Made by a program: the position numbers and the translations under genes. The notes below the pieces were generated by a model that was not told the DNA's origin, searched no databases, and saw only the letters and a list, made by a program, of their open reading frames with translations. From positions 57,066 to 121,065 of the forward strand of contig JAFGDY010000315.1 of assembly GCA_016931895.1 (NCBI GenBank): a DNA stretch of 64,000 bases. The letters are read 5' to 3'. Source of the stretch: Anaerolineae bacterium. GTDB taxonomy: Bacteria > Chloroflexota > Anaerolineae > 4572-78 > J111. Shown here in pieces: positions 42,100 through 51,259 of this stretch (the stretch's first letter is position 1; each line of letters opens with the position of its first letter).

Positions 42100-43920
42100 A
42101 TGAAAAAATTGTTAATTCTTTTACCGGTAGCATTACTCATTGTTCTGTTTGCCGCTACGCCGGCCTTTGCGGCAGGGCCTGAGTCCCCCTCTCTGCAAGG
42201 CGTGTTAGCGGTGAATGATTTATCCACCTTGGTTCGCGTTCAAGATTTTACTGGCGCGGGTACTACTGTACAGATTACCTATTATGATGAAACGGGAGCT
42301 TCTACTCCTGGAGGCGCTATCCCGGCCTTGGGTGCCTATTATGGCACAACCATTGACCAAAGCACAGATATTGCCGCCACCACTTTTCGAGGTTCTGCCG
42401 TTGTAGCCACTGGTGGCGACTCAGGCGCCGTGGTGTTGATGTATTCCAGTGACGGTACTGCGGCGGGATCAAACTACAAAGCTGATGTTTACCGTTCCTC
42501 GTCAAACGACCCATACGTTGGTGATCCAGTTTATTTACCCCAAGTTGTAGCAAAACTTACCGATGCCGGTACGGGTCAAACGTTCAATAACTTGATAGCT
42601 ATTCAAAACACAACCGGTACAGCGGCTACTGGCACAGCAACCTTCACCAGTGTGGGTATTGGGAGCAATACTTCGGTAGCGTTAAATATTCCTGCCTATT
42701 CTACCCAATATATTGACACTGCTACCGATGCTGCTTTTGCTGCTGCATTTTCCGGTTCTGGCGTTGTTGATACTAATCAACCGGTGAGAGTGGTTGTTAA
42801 TTTCAATGCCAGTGGTGGCAGTGGTCAAATCCTACAGAGCTATTCGGGGTATGCAACGGGTACAAGTGGTCAAATTTATGCTCCTCAGCTTCTGGCGAAT
42901 GTTGTAGATACGGGTACCGGCTTTACTTATGGGACGGCCATTGCTTGTTTGAATTTAGGGGGTGGTTCTGGCACAATTCAAGCAACATTCACCGATCTTT
43001 TTACTAATAGAACTTCAACTATTACCAGGTCAGGTAACCCCTATGTTCAGTTCGATCAAAGATATGATATGTCAGGGTTAGGTTATAGTCGGTTTAGTGG
43101 ACCTGCAACTCTACAGGTTACTGCGGGCGGGCCATTTGTCTGTAATGTCAACGCCGTCGCGACGAGTGGCACAAATTCGCGGGGGCAGGTGACTCCCGGT
43201 ATTCTAAGTGGGACGGGTACGGGTGAGGTGTTCTTACCTCTCTTCTATAAGAATTCCAGTGTAGGAGGTCAAACCCTGTCTTCGGCTATTGCCATTCAAA
43301 GCATTACTGGTAATTTTGCTGTAGGCGAAACAGTGTCGGTAACCTATTATCCTGATGGTGGGGGTGCTGCGATTGCAAAAACTTACGCAGCCGCAGCGGC
43401 GGGGCCTGGTATTACGGCTGATCCACGCGCAGATGCAACTGTACCTAATGGTGCTTATGCTGTCCGAATTACTCACGCTACTAAAGGTCTGGCCGCTTCA
43501 GGAAATACAGTGGGAGCTGCAACGGCCAGTGGTGATATTCAGATGGGGTATCAAGGCATCAACCAGGGTACAGTGGTAACGGGCTTGGCAGAGCCTGTAG
43601 TGGTGCCGGAGCCGATAGTTGAACCTACGGTCGAACCGACAGTTGAACCAACAGTTGAGCCGACGCAGGAACCTGAGCCAGAACCAACGGTTGAGCCTAC
43701 GGTCGAACCGACAGTTGAGCCAACAGTTGAGCCAACACAGGAACCTGAGCCAGAGCCTACGGTGGAGCCTACGGTCGAACCGACAGTTGAGCCAACAGTC
43801 GAACCAACCGATGAACCGGTAGCTGTTGAACCAACGGTTGAACCGACAGTTGAACCTACGGTTGAACCAACTGTTGAATCAGTAGTTGAAGAAGCAACCG
43901 ATGAGCCAATTGTTGACTGA
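42100..43920 (+). CDS. Secreted repeat protein with Val-Glu-Pro-Thr tail
   Basis: A 606-residue protein. A clear signal peptide (KKLLILLPVALLIVLFAATPAFA, cut before AGPES) is followed by about four related beta-rich modules of around 110-130 residues. Each has a strand of the form LVRVQDFTG, LIAIQNTTG, AIACLNLGG or AIAIQSITG followed by a TVQITYYD- or TATFTSVG-like strand. The last 100 residues are a Val-Glu-Pro-Thr tail, probably a stiff wall-spanning stalk. No LPXTG or hydrophobic anchor follows, so retention must be by another route. ATG 42100 is chosen because GGAGGT lies 5 bases before it and the signal peptide starts there. It has its own promoter and a strong terminator, so it is likely abundant. 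I do not recognise the modules. Confidence 0.75.
   Translation: MKKLLILLPVALLIVLFAATPAFAAGPESPSLQGVLAVNDLSTLVRVQDFTGAGTTVQITYYDETGASTPGGAIPALGAYYGTTIDQSTDIAATTFRGSAVVATGGDSGAVVLMYSSDGTAAGSNYKADVYRSSSNDPYVGDPVYLPQVVAKLTDAGTGQTFNNLIAIQNTTGTAATGTATFTSVGIGSNTSVALNIPAYSTQYIDTATDAAFAAAFSGSGVVDTNQPVRVVVNFNASGGSGQILQSYSGYATGTSGQIYAPQLLANVVDTGTGFTYGTAIACLNLGGGSGTIQATFTDLFTNRTSTITRSGNPYVQFDQRYDMSGLGYSRFSGPATLQVTAGGPFVCNVNAVATSGTNSRGQVTPGILSGTGTGEVFLPLFYKNSSVGGQTLSSAIAIQSITGNFAVGETVSVTYYPDGGGAAIAKTYAAAAAGPGITADPRADATVPNGAYAVRITHATKGLAASGNTVGAATASGDIQMGYQGINQGTVVTGLAEPVVVPEPIVEPTVEPTVEPTVEPTQEPEPEPTVEPTVEPTVEPTVEPTQEPEPEPTVEPTVEPTVEPTVEPTDEPVAVEPTVEPTVEPTVEPTVESVVEEATDEPIVD
43618..43878 (+). repeat. Tandem DNA repeat coding Val-Glu-Pro-Thr units
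   Basis: The 12-base unit coding Val-Glu-Pro-Thr is repeated about 15 times. Two copies of a higher unit of about 72 bases (four VEPT plus a Gln-Glu-Pro-Glu-Pro-Glu-Pro-Thr end) are visible, and a third is shortened. Such repeats often vary in length between strains. Confidence 0.85.
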
Positions 43921-43944
43921 AGTTAATGAGATAAGTTGAACATC

Positions 43945-43982
43945 AAAAAAGAGCTATCCCGGTTTGGGATAGCTCTTTTTTT
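43945..43982. terminator. Strong, probably bidirectional terminator
   Basis: GAGCTATCCC pairs with GGGATAGCTC around GGTTT; six A's precede the stem and seven T's follow it. It ends transcription of the surface protein and also lies downstream of the converging TPR gene. Confidence 0.9.
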
Positions 43983-44004
43983 GAGAAAAGTGGGGTCGTT
44001 TTTG

Positions 44005-45060
44005 TTAGTTGGATTTTGGAAACAAGCCGATCACTGTCTCAATCTCGTCCGCCAAATTAGGCTTTTGTTCTTTCAACTCCTCTAAATCTTGAACAGAAGT
44101 GTCTGCTATCTCCTCCGCCGTCTGCGGGTCCAGGGAATCTATGAGAGATAGCCCGGTTTGATAACTGGCAGTAGCTTCAGTTAACCGACCGGCGGCCAAA
44201 CGGTATAACCCGAGATTAAAGTGCAAACGGGGATCGCCGGAGTTCAGGTCAATTGCTTTTTGCGTGGCTTCAATCGCTTCCTGATAATTCCCCAGGTTAT
44301 AATTGGCCCACCCAAGCCCCCAATAAGCCTCCTCATTGTCCGCAATCAGGGTAACACTCTGTTCATAATCAGCAACTGCGGCTTGATAGTTTTCCAGGGC
44401 CAGGTAAGCCAAAGCGCGGCTATTGTAGGCGCGGTGGTTGGCCGGGTTTTGCTCAATACCAACGGTACATTCTGCTATCGCCTGCTCGAAATCTCCCATT
44501 TTGTAATAAACCCCACAGCGGTTCACAATGGCGTCGTAAGCTACCAGTGGGCTGATCTCGCTGGCAGTTTGATAATGAACCAAGGCTTCTTCGTAATCGC
44601 CCAGAATTGTCTCTATCCAGCCCAGGTTATAATATGGCTCCGGTAGAGCGGGATTTAACTCAATAGCTCTATTATAATCGGCCCTGGCTTTTTCATACAT
44701 CTCCAGTTGGGTATATGCGTTTCCTCTATCATTGTGAGCCGAAGCGGAGTCGGGTTTAACGGAGATAGCTTCCGAGTAACTGGCGATGGCTTTTTCATAC
44801 TCGCCTGCTTCAAAAAAAATAGTGGCTTGCCGGTAAGCCTCCACATAAGGATCAGGAGGTACAGTTGGCGAGGAAATTCCAGCGGGAGGACTATTGAGGG
44901 TTAGCGGAGAGATGGGGCTGGAGCTAAAAATTGAGACATCAGGCGGTGTTTCGCTCCCGCTCAGTTGCGTTATTACCAGAACCGCAACAATTAACAACAG
45001 CACGGCAATAACCCAGGTTGGACGTTTGGAAAAGACTGAGTAATTTGATCGCTTTTTCAC
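44005..45060 (-). CDS. Membrane-anchored TPR protein
   Basis: A 351-residue protein with a single N-terminal membrane anchor (about 15-33), a Ser/Pro-rich spacer (about 35-70), and then about six to seven tetratricopeptide repeats (for example DRGNAYTQLEMYEKARADYNR and YYNLGWIETILGDYEEALVHY). The repeats face outward if the N-terminus is inside. TPR scaffolds hold protein complexes together; no partner is evident. GTG 45060 has AGAGGT 6 bases upstream, and a good promoter lies at 45100-45128. It converges on the surface-protein gene. Confidence 0.85.
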   Translation of the reverse strand: MKKRSNYSVFSKRPTWVIAVLLLIVAVLVITQLSGSETPPDVSIFSSSPISPLTLNSPPAGISSPTVPPDPYVEAYRQATIFFEAGEYEKAIASYSEAISVKPDSASAHNDRGNAYTQLEMYEKARADYNRAIELNPALPEPYYNLGWIETILGDYEEALVHYQTASEISPLVAYDAIVNRCGVYYKMGDFEQAIAECTVGIEQNPANHRAYNSRALAYLALENYQAAVADYEQSVTLIADNEEAYWGLGWANYNLGNYQEAIEATQKAIDLNSGDPRLHFNLGLYRLAAGRLTEATASYQTGLSLIDSLDPQTAEEIADTSVQDLEELKEQKPNLADEIETVIGLFPKSN

Positions 45061-45099
45061 TATTGACCTCTTTTTATTAGACTTTCCGAGTATGTTTTG

Positions 45100-45128
45100 A
45101 TTATACCAGGCTTTAAGGCCCTCAGCAA
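45100..45128 (-). promoter_or_regulatory. Promoter of the TPR gene
   Basis: Minus strand: TTGCTG (45128-45123), 17-base spacer, TATAAT (45105-45100). Confidence 0.6.
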
Positions 45129-45294
45129 TCCCAATTCTACCGTCGCTAACTTGAATCGTTGGAATTGACCAAGCGGCAAAGTGAAGTAGAATAAGGTTTT
45201 GTTTGCGGGCCAGGATGCCGTGTTCCGCAAAGATAATTTTTTGAATCTCTGTTCAGTAACTGGCGTTTTGGTCTGATCATTTGCGGGCACAAGT

Positions 45295-46260
45295 TTGGCG
45301 TTGAGGATATTCAAAAAAGTGAAGCGGGCTTTAATTACCGGAGTATCGGGCTTTGTCGGCCTACATTTGGCAATTTGCTTGAAAGAAAAGCATTATCAGG
45401 TTTGGGGTCTTGATCGAAAGCCTCCTCCTAATACCTCAAAAATAAGTTTCTATAAAGTTGACTTGAATCAAGAAAAAGAATTTACAGATTTTGTGCGGCA
45501 GGTTGAACCCACCCATATATTTCACCTGGCCGGTTTGTTGGGCAATTTTGCATATTCAGAGTTATATCAAGCCAATGTGCTGGGAACCATCCGGCTTTTT
45601 GAAACCTTGCTGGCCGTGGATTGGAGACCAATTGTAATCATTGCCGGCACCAGTGGAGTATATGGCGCTACTACTCCCGCCGAAAATCCTCTCAATGAGG
45701 CGCAGCCCCTGCGACCACTCTCGCATTATGCTACCAGTAAAGTAGCCCAGGAGATGGTGGGATTGCAATATTTTTTTGCTCACCAAATACCTGTAGTTCG
45801 TATTCGGACTTTTAATTTAGTGGGTCCCGGCATGTCTCCTTCGCTTTTTGCCTCAAATTTTGCTCGCCAGGTCGCCTTGTTGGAACATACTGGTCGAGAT
45901 GGGAGTGTAACGGTGGGCAATCTTTGGCCCAAGCGAGACTATGTGGATGTGCGGGATGCGGTGCAGGCTTACATAGTTCTGGCGGAAACCGGCCAGCCAG
46001 GCGAGGCCTACCACGTGTGTTCAGGCCGTTCTTACTCGGTTCAGGAATGTGTGGATATTTTATTAAGTTTGGCCAAAGTACATGTTTGCGTTGAGCAAGA
46101 TAAGCAGCGAGTACGCGCCGTAGAAATCCCCAACCAAGTTGGAGATTTCAGCCGGTTGCAGCAATTGACCGGCTGGCATCCGCAAATAACTTTAGAAACC
46201 AGCCTGGTAGATTTGTTAGACGATTGGCGAAAAGTTATAGCCCGGGAGGATAGTGTGTGA
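45295..46260 (+). CDS. NAD(P)-dependent sugar reductase/epimerase (extended SDR)
   Basis: A 321-residue extended SDR. It has ITGVSGFVGLHLA near the N-terminus, the Ser/Thr of AGTSGVYG and the YATSKVAQEM catalytic pair. Overall style is like GDP-6-deoxy-mannose reductase (RMD) or related 4-keto reductases. It is probably the reductive step that completes a deoxysugar nucleotide after the following LegB-like dehydratase. Start is unsure: TTG 45295 has no clear ribosome binding site and GTG 45319 is in frame. The stop overlaps the next gene's ATG. Confidence 0.75.
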   Translation: MALRIFKKVKRALITGVSGFVGLHLAICLKEKHYQVWGLDRKPPPNTSKISFYKVDLNQEKEFTDFVRQVEPTHIFHLAGLLGNFAYSELYQANVLGTIRLFETLLAVDWRPIVIIAGTSGVYGATTPAENPLNEAQPLRPLSHYATSKVAQEMVGLQYFFAHQIPVVRIRTFNLVGPGMSPSLFASNFARQVALLEHTGRDGSVTVGNLWPKRDYVDVRDAVQAYIVLAETGQPGEAYHVCSGRSYSVQECVDILLSLAKVHVCVEQDKQRVRAVEIPNQVGDFSRLQQLTGWHPQITLETSLVDLLDDWRKVIAREDSV

Positions 46261-47249
46261 TGAATTGGCAGGGAGTATCTGTTTTGGTCACCGGGGCCGG
46301 TGGTTTCATCGGCAGCCACCTGGTTGAAAGATTGGCGCGTGAAGGAGCGCGGGTGCGGGCCTTTGTGCGGTATAATTCGCGGGGGGATGTTGGTTTGTTG
46401 AATGAGTTACCGGCCGCCCTGTTACAAAAAGTAGAAGTAGTTGCCGGAGATTTGCGCGACAGCGAGGCTGTTTATGCGGTGGTTAAAGATGTAGAGGTAG
46501 TGTTTCATTTGGGCGCTTTAATAGCCATTCCCTATTCCTACCTGCATCCGCGAGAGGTGATAGAGACAAATATTATGGGCACGCTGAATGTATTAATGGC
46601 CGCGCGAGAGTTGGGTACTCCTCGCCTCATCCATACTTCCACCAGCGAAGTTTATGGCACCGCTCAATATACCCCTATTGACGAACGCCACCCGTTGCAG
46701 GGCCAGTCTCCTTATTCGGCCAGCAAAATTGGAGCCGACAAAATTGTGGAGAGTTTTTACCGTTCGTTTGGAGTGCCTGTGGCTACCCTGCGTCCCTTTA
46801 ATACTTATGGTCCTCGTCAAAGCGCGCGGGCTATTATTCCTACCATTATTACTCAGGCTCTCACTCGTAACCAAATCCGCCTGGGTTCGCTTGAGCCTGT
46901 GCGCGATTTTACCTATGTCACAGACACCGTTGAGGGCTTTTTGCGTTTGGCCGGTTGTGAGGCCGCGTTTGGCCAGGAAGTGAATATTGGTTTGGGACAG
47001 GGTGTTTCAATTGGCAATTTAGCTCGCCAGGTTTTGCAAATACTTAAGCAAGACCTGCCCATTGTATGCGACAAACAACGACAACGCCCAACAGGTAGCG
47101 AAGTATGGAAATTACAGGCCAGTAATGTGAAGGCTAGTGAATTATTGAAGTGGCATCCCGCTGTCTCTCTGGATGAGGGGTTGGCGCTGACTATTGAGTG
47201 GATCCGTGACAATCTGGAACGGTATCGCCCTGATGAATATGAAATATAA
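46260..47249 (+). CDS. NAD-dependent sugar 4,6-dehydratase (LegB-like)
   Basis: A 329-residue SDR. The signature SVLVTGAGGFIGSHLVERL and the string ARVRAFVRYNSRGDVGLLNEL strongly resemble LegB/UDP-GlcNAc 4,6-dehydratase-type proteins. The Ser/Thr is in HTSTSEVYG and the catalytic Tyr-Lys in YSASKIGADK. It would produce a 4-keto-6-deoxy sugar nucleotide that is processed by its neighbours. ATG 46260 with GGGAGGA 9 bases upstream is preferred to GTG 46257, and it overlaps the stop of the preceding SDR. Confidence 0.8.
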   Translation: MNWQGVSVLVTGAGGFIGSHLVERLAREGARVRAFVRYNSRGDVGLLNELPAALLQKVEVVAGDLRDSEAVYAVVKDVEVVFHLGALIAIPYSYLHPREVIETNIMGTLNVLMAARELGTPRLIHTSTSEVYGTAQYTPIDERHPLQGQSPYSASKIGADKIVESFYRSFGVPVATLRPFNTYGPRQSARAIIPTIITQALTRNQIRLGSLEPVRDFTYVTDTVEGFLRLAGCEAAFGQEVNIGLGQGVSIGNLARQVLQILKQDLPIVCDKQRQRPTGSEVWKLQASNVKASELLKWHPAVSLDEGLALTIEWIRDNLERYRPDEYEI

Positions 47250-47255
47250 GCAGAT

Positions 47256-47969
47256 ATGACCAAAGCAGTAGTTCTGGCCGGGGGACGCGGTACGCGCCTG
47301 ACTCCCTATACCTTTATTTTGCCCAAACCATTATTGCCGGTTGGCGATTTGCCTATTCTAGAGATTTTGCTTCGCCGCTTAAAAATGGCCGGCATAGACA
47401 ACTTTACTTTTTGTGTTGGCTATAAACATGAACTTGTTCGGGCCTTTTTTGGTGATGGTGCTAGGTGGGATGTGCAAATTGAATATTCTGTAGAGAATGA
47501 GCCTTTGGGAACGGCCGGCCCGCTTTCGCTCATTGCAGGGTTGGATGAAACCTTTTTAGTAGCTAATGGCGACTTGCTCACTGACATTTCATTTTCAGAC
47601 CTGTTGGCATTTCATAAAAAACACCAGGCTGTGGCCACCGTGGGAGCCATTCGGCAAAAGGTAAAAATTGATTTAGGCGTGATAGAGCTTGATGATCAGC
47701 AGCAACTCATGAAATATGTGGAGAAACCCTCGTTGCATTATTTGGCAAGCATTGGCCTGTACGTTTTTGAGCCGGCGGTATTGTCCTACATCCCGCGCGA
47801 CCAATTTCTGAATTTGCCCGATTTAATGAACAGTTTGCGACGAGATAACCAACCGGTGCGAGGTTATATTCATAAAGGCTATTGGCTGGATATTGGCCGG
47901 ATGGCAGATTATCAGCAGGCGTTAAACGATTTGCCTGATATTCAGCAGAGATTGTTGCCGGAAGATTAA
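47256..47969 (+). CDS. Sugar-1-phosphate nucleotidyltransferase
   Basis: A 237-residue enzyme with the full signature KAVVLAGGRGTRLTPYTFIL and KPLLPVGDLPILE of NDP-sugar pyrophosphorylases, then VANGDLLTDISF with the metal-binding Asp. It is shorter than many (no C-terminal left-handed helix), so it is of the small dTDP-/GDP-/CMP-sugar type. It would activate a sugar-1-phosphate with an NTP. Position after the LegB-like gene (6 bases) suggests supply of the dehydratase's substrate; the base and the sugar are not readable. Confidence 0.8.
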   Translation: MTKAVVLAGGRGTRLTPYTFILPKPLLPVGDLPILEILLRRLKMAGIDNFTFCVGYKHELVRAFFGDGARWDVQIEYSVENEPLGTAGPLSLIAGLDETFLVANGDLLTDISFSDLLAFHKKHQAVATVGAIRQKVKIDLGVIELDDQQQLMKYVEKPSLHYLASIGLYVFEPAVLSYIPRDQFLNLPDLMNSLRRDNQPVRGYIHKGYWLDIGRMADYQQALNDLPDIQQRLLPED

Positions 47970-47973
47970 TTCA

Positions 47974-49098
47974 ATGCGCTTATGTTTCATCTCGCCCGCC
48001 TTCAGAAGTGTCCACGTTCAGCGTTGGCTGAATTTTTTTGTGGGGCGCGGGCATGAGGTTCATTTATTAACCCTTGATCCTCAAGAAAAGTGGCCCGGTA
48101 TCATCCCCCATCTTTATCAGCCTCAAACTCATTGGCCCAAGTTAGGGTTATTTCTAAAGGTGTGGCGGGCGCGCCAAATAATTAACAAATTGCAACCGGA
48201 TGTTTTACATGCCTTATATGTTGCCGGCGCGGGTTGGATAGGCGCTCTGGCAAATTATCACCCTCTGGTGCTTTCATTATTAGGGGGGGATGTGCTGCCA
48301 GAGCAAGGCGCCTACGATACGCGCTTAAAACGATTCTTGACCCCTTTTTCCCTGCGCCGGGCCGATTTTATTATTGGCCAATCTGCTCATTTGTTGGATG
48401 CAGTTAAATCCCTGGGAGTGGCTACAACTCCGCAACAAGTTTTGCCCATTGGGGTAGATTGCAATCATTTTCGGCCGGCGGGGCCAGAGCGTGCCGCTTT
48501 TCGAAAGACCCTGGCTATTCCCGAAAAAGCCTTTGTTGTGTTGAGCCCGCGCCATACCCAGCCCATTTATAATATTCACCTGATCATTCAGGCCATGCCA
48601 ATAGTATTGCAGGCTTATCCAGAGACAATTTTTGTGTTTAAAGAACACTATTTGTTGGACACGTCGGAATATCAAACCTACTGTCGAACTCTTATTGCTG
48701 AAATTGGGGTAGCCGCAAACGTGCGGTGGGTTGGTTCTTTAGCCTATAACCAGATGCCGGATTTTTATGGATGTGGCGATTTGGCCATTTCAATAGCGCA
48801 ATCAGATGGTTTGCCTGTGTCAGTATTGGAGGCAATGGCCTGTGGATTGCCCCTGGTTGTTTCGCCGTTACCCGGCCTTAGGGAGTGTGTCGTTGAGGGG
48901 CAAAATGGTCTCTATATTGAATTGGGCCAACCGACAGCTTTGGCCGCACAAATCAACTTTCTGATAAGCAATAAAACCTTACGCAGGCAAATGGGTAAGG
49001 TCAATCGGACGTGTGCCCTGGCTGAATTTGATTTTGCCACGATTATGGGGCAGGTGGAACAACTTTACTACCAACTTTCCGGGAAAAGTCAATGCTGA
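47974..49098 (+). CDS. Glycosyltransferase family 4
   Basis: A 374-residue GT-B enzyme. N-terminal RLCFISPAFRSVHVQRWLNFF is typical of the acceptor domain. The donor domain is evident from VLPIGVDCNHFRP and SDGLPVSVLEAMACGLPLVVS, carrying the conserved Glu before the Ala-Met-Ala. It starts 4 bases after the nucleotidyltransferase and overlaps the next gene by 7 bases. Same operon as the sugar-nucleotide genes. Confidence 0.85.
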   Translation: MRLCFISPAFRSVHVQRWLNFFVGRGHEVHLLTLDPQEKWPGIIPHLYQPQTHWPKLGLFLKVWRARQIINKLQPDVLHALYVAGAGWIGALANYHPLVLSLLGGDVLPEQGAYDTRLKRFLTPFSLRRADFIIGQSAHLLDAVKSLGVATTPQQVLPIGVDCNHFRPAGPERAAFRKTLAIPEKAFVVLSPRHTQPIYNIHLIIQAMPIVLQAYPETIFVFKEHYLLDTSEYQTYCRTLIAEIGVAANVRWVGSLAYNQMPDFYGCGDLAISIAQSDGLPVSVLEAMACGLPLVVSPLPGLRECVVEGQNGLYIELGQPTALAAQINFLISNKTLRRQMGKVNRTCALAEFDFATIMGQVEQLYYQLSGKSQC

Positions 49099-50384
49099 AA
49101 AAAGTCCTGATCGTCACCACCTATTTTCCCCCGGCCAAAGCAGTAGGCGCTATTCGTTTGGCCAAATTCGCCAAATATTTGCCGGAGTTTGGCTGGCAGC
49201 CTATTGTATTGACGGTGCCGTCTGAGCTACCATTAGACAATGGAGAAACCTCAAGGCCAACGCCTGTTTACACTGCCCCTGTTCCTACTCTCCGGACTTT
49301 ATATAAATTGGGCAGAGGTTTACTGCCTCGATCAGCAGCTATTAAACCGCCTGTAAAAACCGACTTTATTGGCAAGGAAAAGAGCTTTTCGGGGCGCGCT
49401 GAAGTGATCAATAGTTGGGTATTTGTTCCTGACCAAATGATCACCTGGTTCCCCTTTGCTGTCTCAAAAGGGCTGCAAATAGCAAAAACACATTCTATCC
49501 AGACCATTTTAAGCACTTCACCTGATCCAACCTGTCATTTAGTGGCTAAGTACCTCTCCCGAAGGTTGAAATGTCCCTGGGGAGCTGACTTTCGGGACCC
49601 TTGGGCAAAAAATCCTTTTGTTTTTTATCCCACGTCTCTGCATTATAAGATTTCAGTCAGTCTGGAAAAAGCCGTAGTCAGAGCGGCGCGTCATATCTTT
49701 ACTGTTTCTCATGCTTTAAGAGACGATTTTGTCAGTGGTTATCCTGATGAACCATCAACTAAATTTAGTGTGCTTACAAATGGTTATGATAGAGAAGATT
49801 TCCCGAATTTAACTGCCACTGCTTCTGATAATTGTGACGCTATCACCATTGTCCACAATGGCGCTTTCTTTTATGCAGGCAAAGATCCCTTCCCTTTTTT
49901 GAAGGCTGTTCAGTTGCTTGTGAGGCAGAGCAAAACAAACATAAAAGTGAAATTTGTAGGCGTCTCTCCTTTAAAATTAGCCCCAACGTTATTGGAATGG
50001 GGTCTGGCCGATACTGTTGAAACTATAGAACGTAAACCTCATTTGGAAAGTTTGCCTTATTTATTCAAGGCAGATATCCTGCTTCTTGTTTCTGGACCTG
50101 GTCGGGGAGTCTTGACCAGCAAAGTTTTTGAGTATTTATTTACTGGTAAGCCTATTTTAGCCTTGACGCCTCATGATGGCAGTTTGGCCCAACTACTTCA
50201 GCAGGCTAATGTGGGAATGGTGGTTGATTCTGAAGAACCTCAAGAAATTGCAAATGCGATACTACGTTTAGTTGGAGATTTGCAAGCTCATCGTCTGCCC
50301 CAGCCAAATTGGGATTTTATTGAGCAGTTTGATTATAGAAACTTGACCGGACAATTGGCTCGTATTTTGGATGATATATTATGA
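49092..50384 (+). CDS. Glycosyltransferase family 4-like
   Basis: A 430-residue GT-B protein. It begins with VLIVTTYFPPAKAVGAIRLAKFA, a hallmark of a GT4 subgroup common in capsule loci, and has WGADFRDPWAKNP, SVLTNGYDREDF and LTSKVFEYLFTGKPILAL in the donor domain. The usual E-x7-E donor motif is weak (KVFEYLFTGKPI), so it is a diverged member. Its stop overlaps the ATG of the methyltransferase (ATGA). Confidence 0.75.
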   Translation: MLKKVLIVTTYFPPAKAVGAIRLAKFAKYLPEFGWQPIVLTVPSELPLDNGETSRPTPVYTAPVPTLRTLYKLGRGLLPRSAAIKPPVKTDFIGKEKSFSGRAEVINSWVFVPDQMITWFPFAVSKGLQIAKTHSIQTILSTSPDPTCHLVAKYLSRRLKCPWGADFRDPWAKNPFVFYPTSLHYKISVSLEKAVVRAARHIFTVSHALRDDFVSGYPDEPSTKFSVLTNGYDREDFPNLTATASDNCDAITIVHNGAFFYAGKDPFPFLKAVQLLVRQSKTNIKVKFVGVSPLKLAPTLLEWGLADTVETIERKPHLESLPYLFKADILLLVSGPGRGVLTSKVFEYLFTGKPILALTPHDGSLAQLLQQANVGMVVDSEEPQEIANAILRLVGDLQAHRLPQPNWDFIEQFDYRNLTGQLARILDDIL

Positions 50385-51223
50385 GTTCCCAAAAGGATAT
50401 AAAGGATTTTTTTCAGATAGACGCCCAGGCAGATTTTGATTTTGTGCAGGCTCCTCTGCTGGTGAGGCGTAAAGAAGAAACGAAGGCCTTAAAGGGAAAA
50501 AGCCTTGAAGAGTGGGCAAAAGCTCAACGCGCCTTCCTCCGTTGGACCAAAGACAAAAAAATCTTTACAGAAGAGTATCTGCAAAACGGCAAAAAAATGT
50601 ATGACCTCTTTTTCTCGGAAAAGGGGCTGTTACAGGGCAATGTCCTTGATATTGGAGGGGGATGGGGATTGTTCAGGCAATGGTGGAGTCCCAGGGAAAC
50701 CGATGTTTTCATTGTGCATGACCCCGGTCTTGAAAGATTCCTGCGCGGACCACACCCCTTACACCATGTTTATTACGAGCGAGCCTTCAATTTGCCTATG
50801 ACGTTTGTGGAGGGCTTTGGCGAAGACCTGCCCTATAACAATGAAACGTTTGATACCTGTCTGGTGGCGGCTGCGCTTGACCATTGTCTTGACCCCGAGC
50901 AGGTATTGGCGGAGATGTATCGCTGCTTGAAGAAGGATGGGGCTATCTTGGTAATCCAACATTGTCATTCAGCGCAGCCTGAGCGACGTTCTCCCCGCCC
51001 GCCACTGCCCAAACGTGTCCTGAAACATCTGCGCTATCCGCAGCGCCTACCACGAATGATTTATAAATTCCTGTTTTATAGAAAAGACCCTCATTTACAC
51101 CATTTTCTGCTGGCGGATATAACTTCAATGTTAGAAAAAGTAGGCTACTCGGAAATTCGGGTTGATGTTGTGCCCACCACGGAGAGCGTCTATGCGTTTC
51201 AAGCAAAAAAGAAAAAGGCTTAA
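50381..51223 (+). CDS. Class I SAM-dependent methyltransferase
   Basis: A 280-residue enzyme with an N-terminal helical part (about 1-75) and a SAM domain: VLDIGGGWGLFRQWW (about 85-100), then FVEGFGEDLPYNNETFDTC and VAAALDHCLDPEQVL in the place of motifs II-III. Substrate is unknown but should be a sugar or an acid group. ATG overlaps the preceding gene, so translation is coupled. Followed by AsnB after 36 bases. Confidence 0.75.
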   Translation: MSSQKDIKDFFQIDAQADFDFVQAPLLVRRKEETKALKGKSLEEWAKAQRAFLRWTKDKKIFTEEYLQNGKKMYDLFFSEKGLLQGNVLDIGGGWGLFRQWWSPRETDVFIVHDPGLERFLRGPHPLHHVYYERAFNLPMTFVEGFGEDLPYNNETFDTCLVAAALDHCLDPEQVLAEMYRCLKKDGAILVIQHCHSAQPERRSPRPPLPKRVLKHLRYPQRLPRMIYKFLFYRKDPHLHHFLLADITSMLEKVGYSEIRVDVVPTTESVYAFQAKKKKA

Positions 51224-51259
51224 TACTCCATATCTCATCGGAAGCAGGTTATCGGATTA

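Noticed and set aside
43618..43878. CRISPR-like look of the repeats
   Set aside because: The repeat is coding, in frame, with a 12-base unit and no unique spacers.
45060..45314. Minus-strand frame of 84 codons upstream of the TPR gene
   Set aside because: Covers the TPR promoter and the start of the SDR gene, with no ribosome site; reads like chance.
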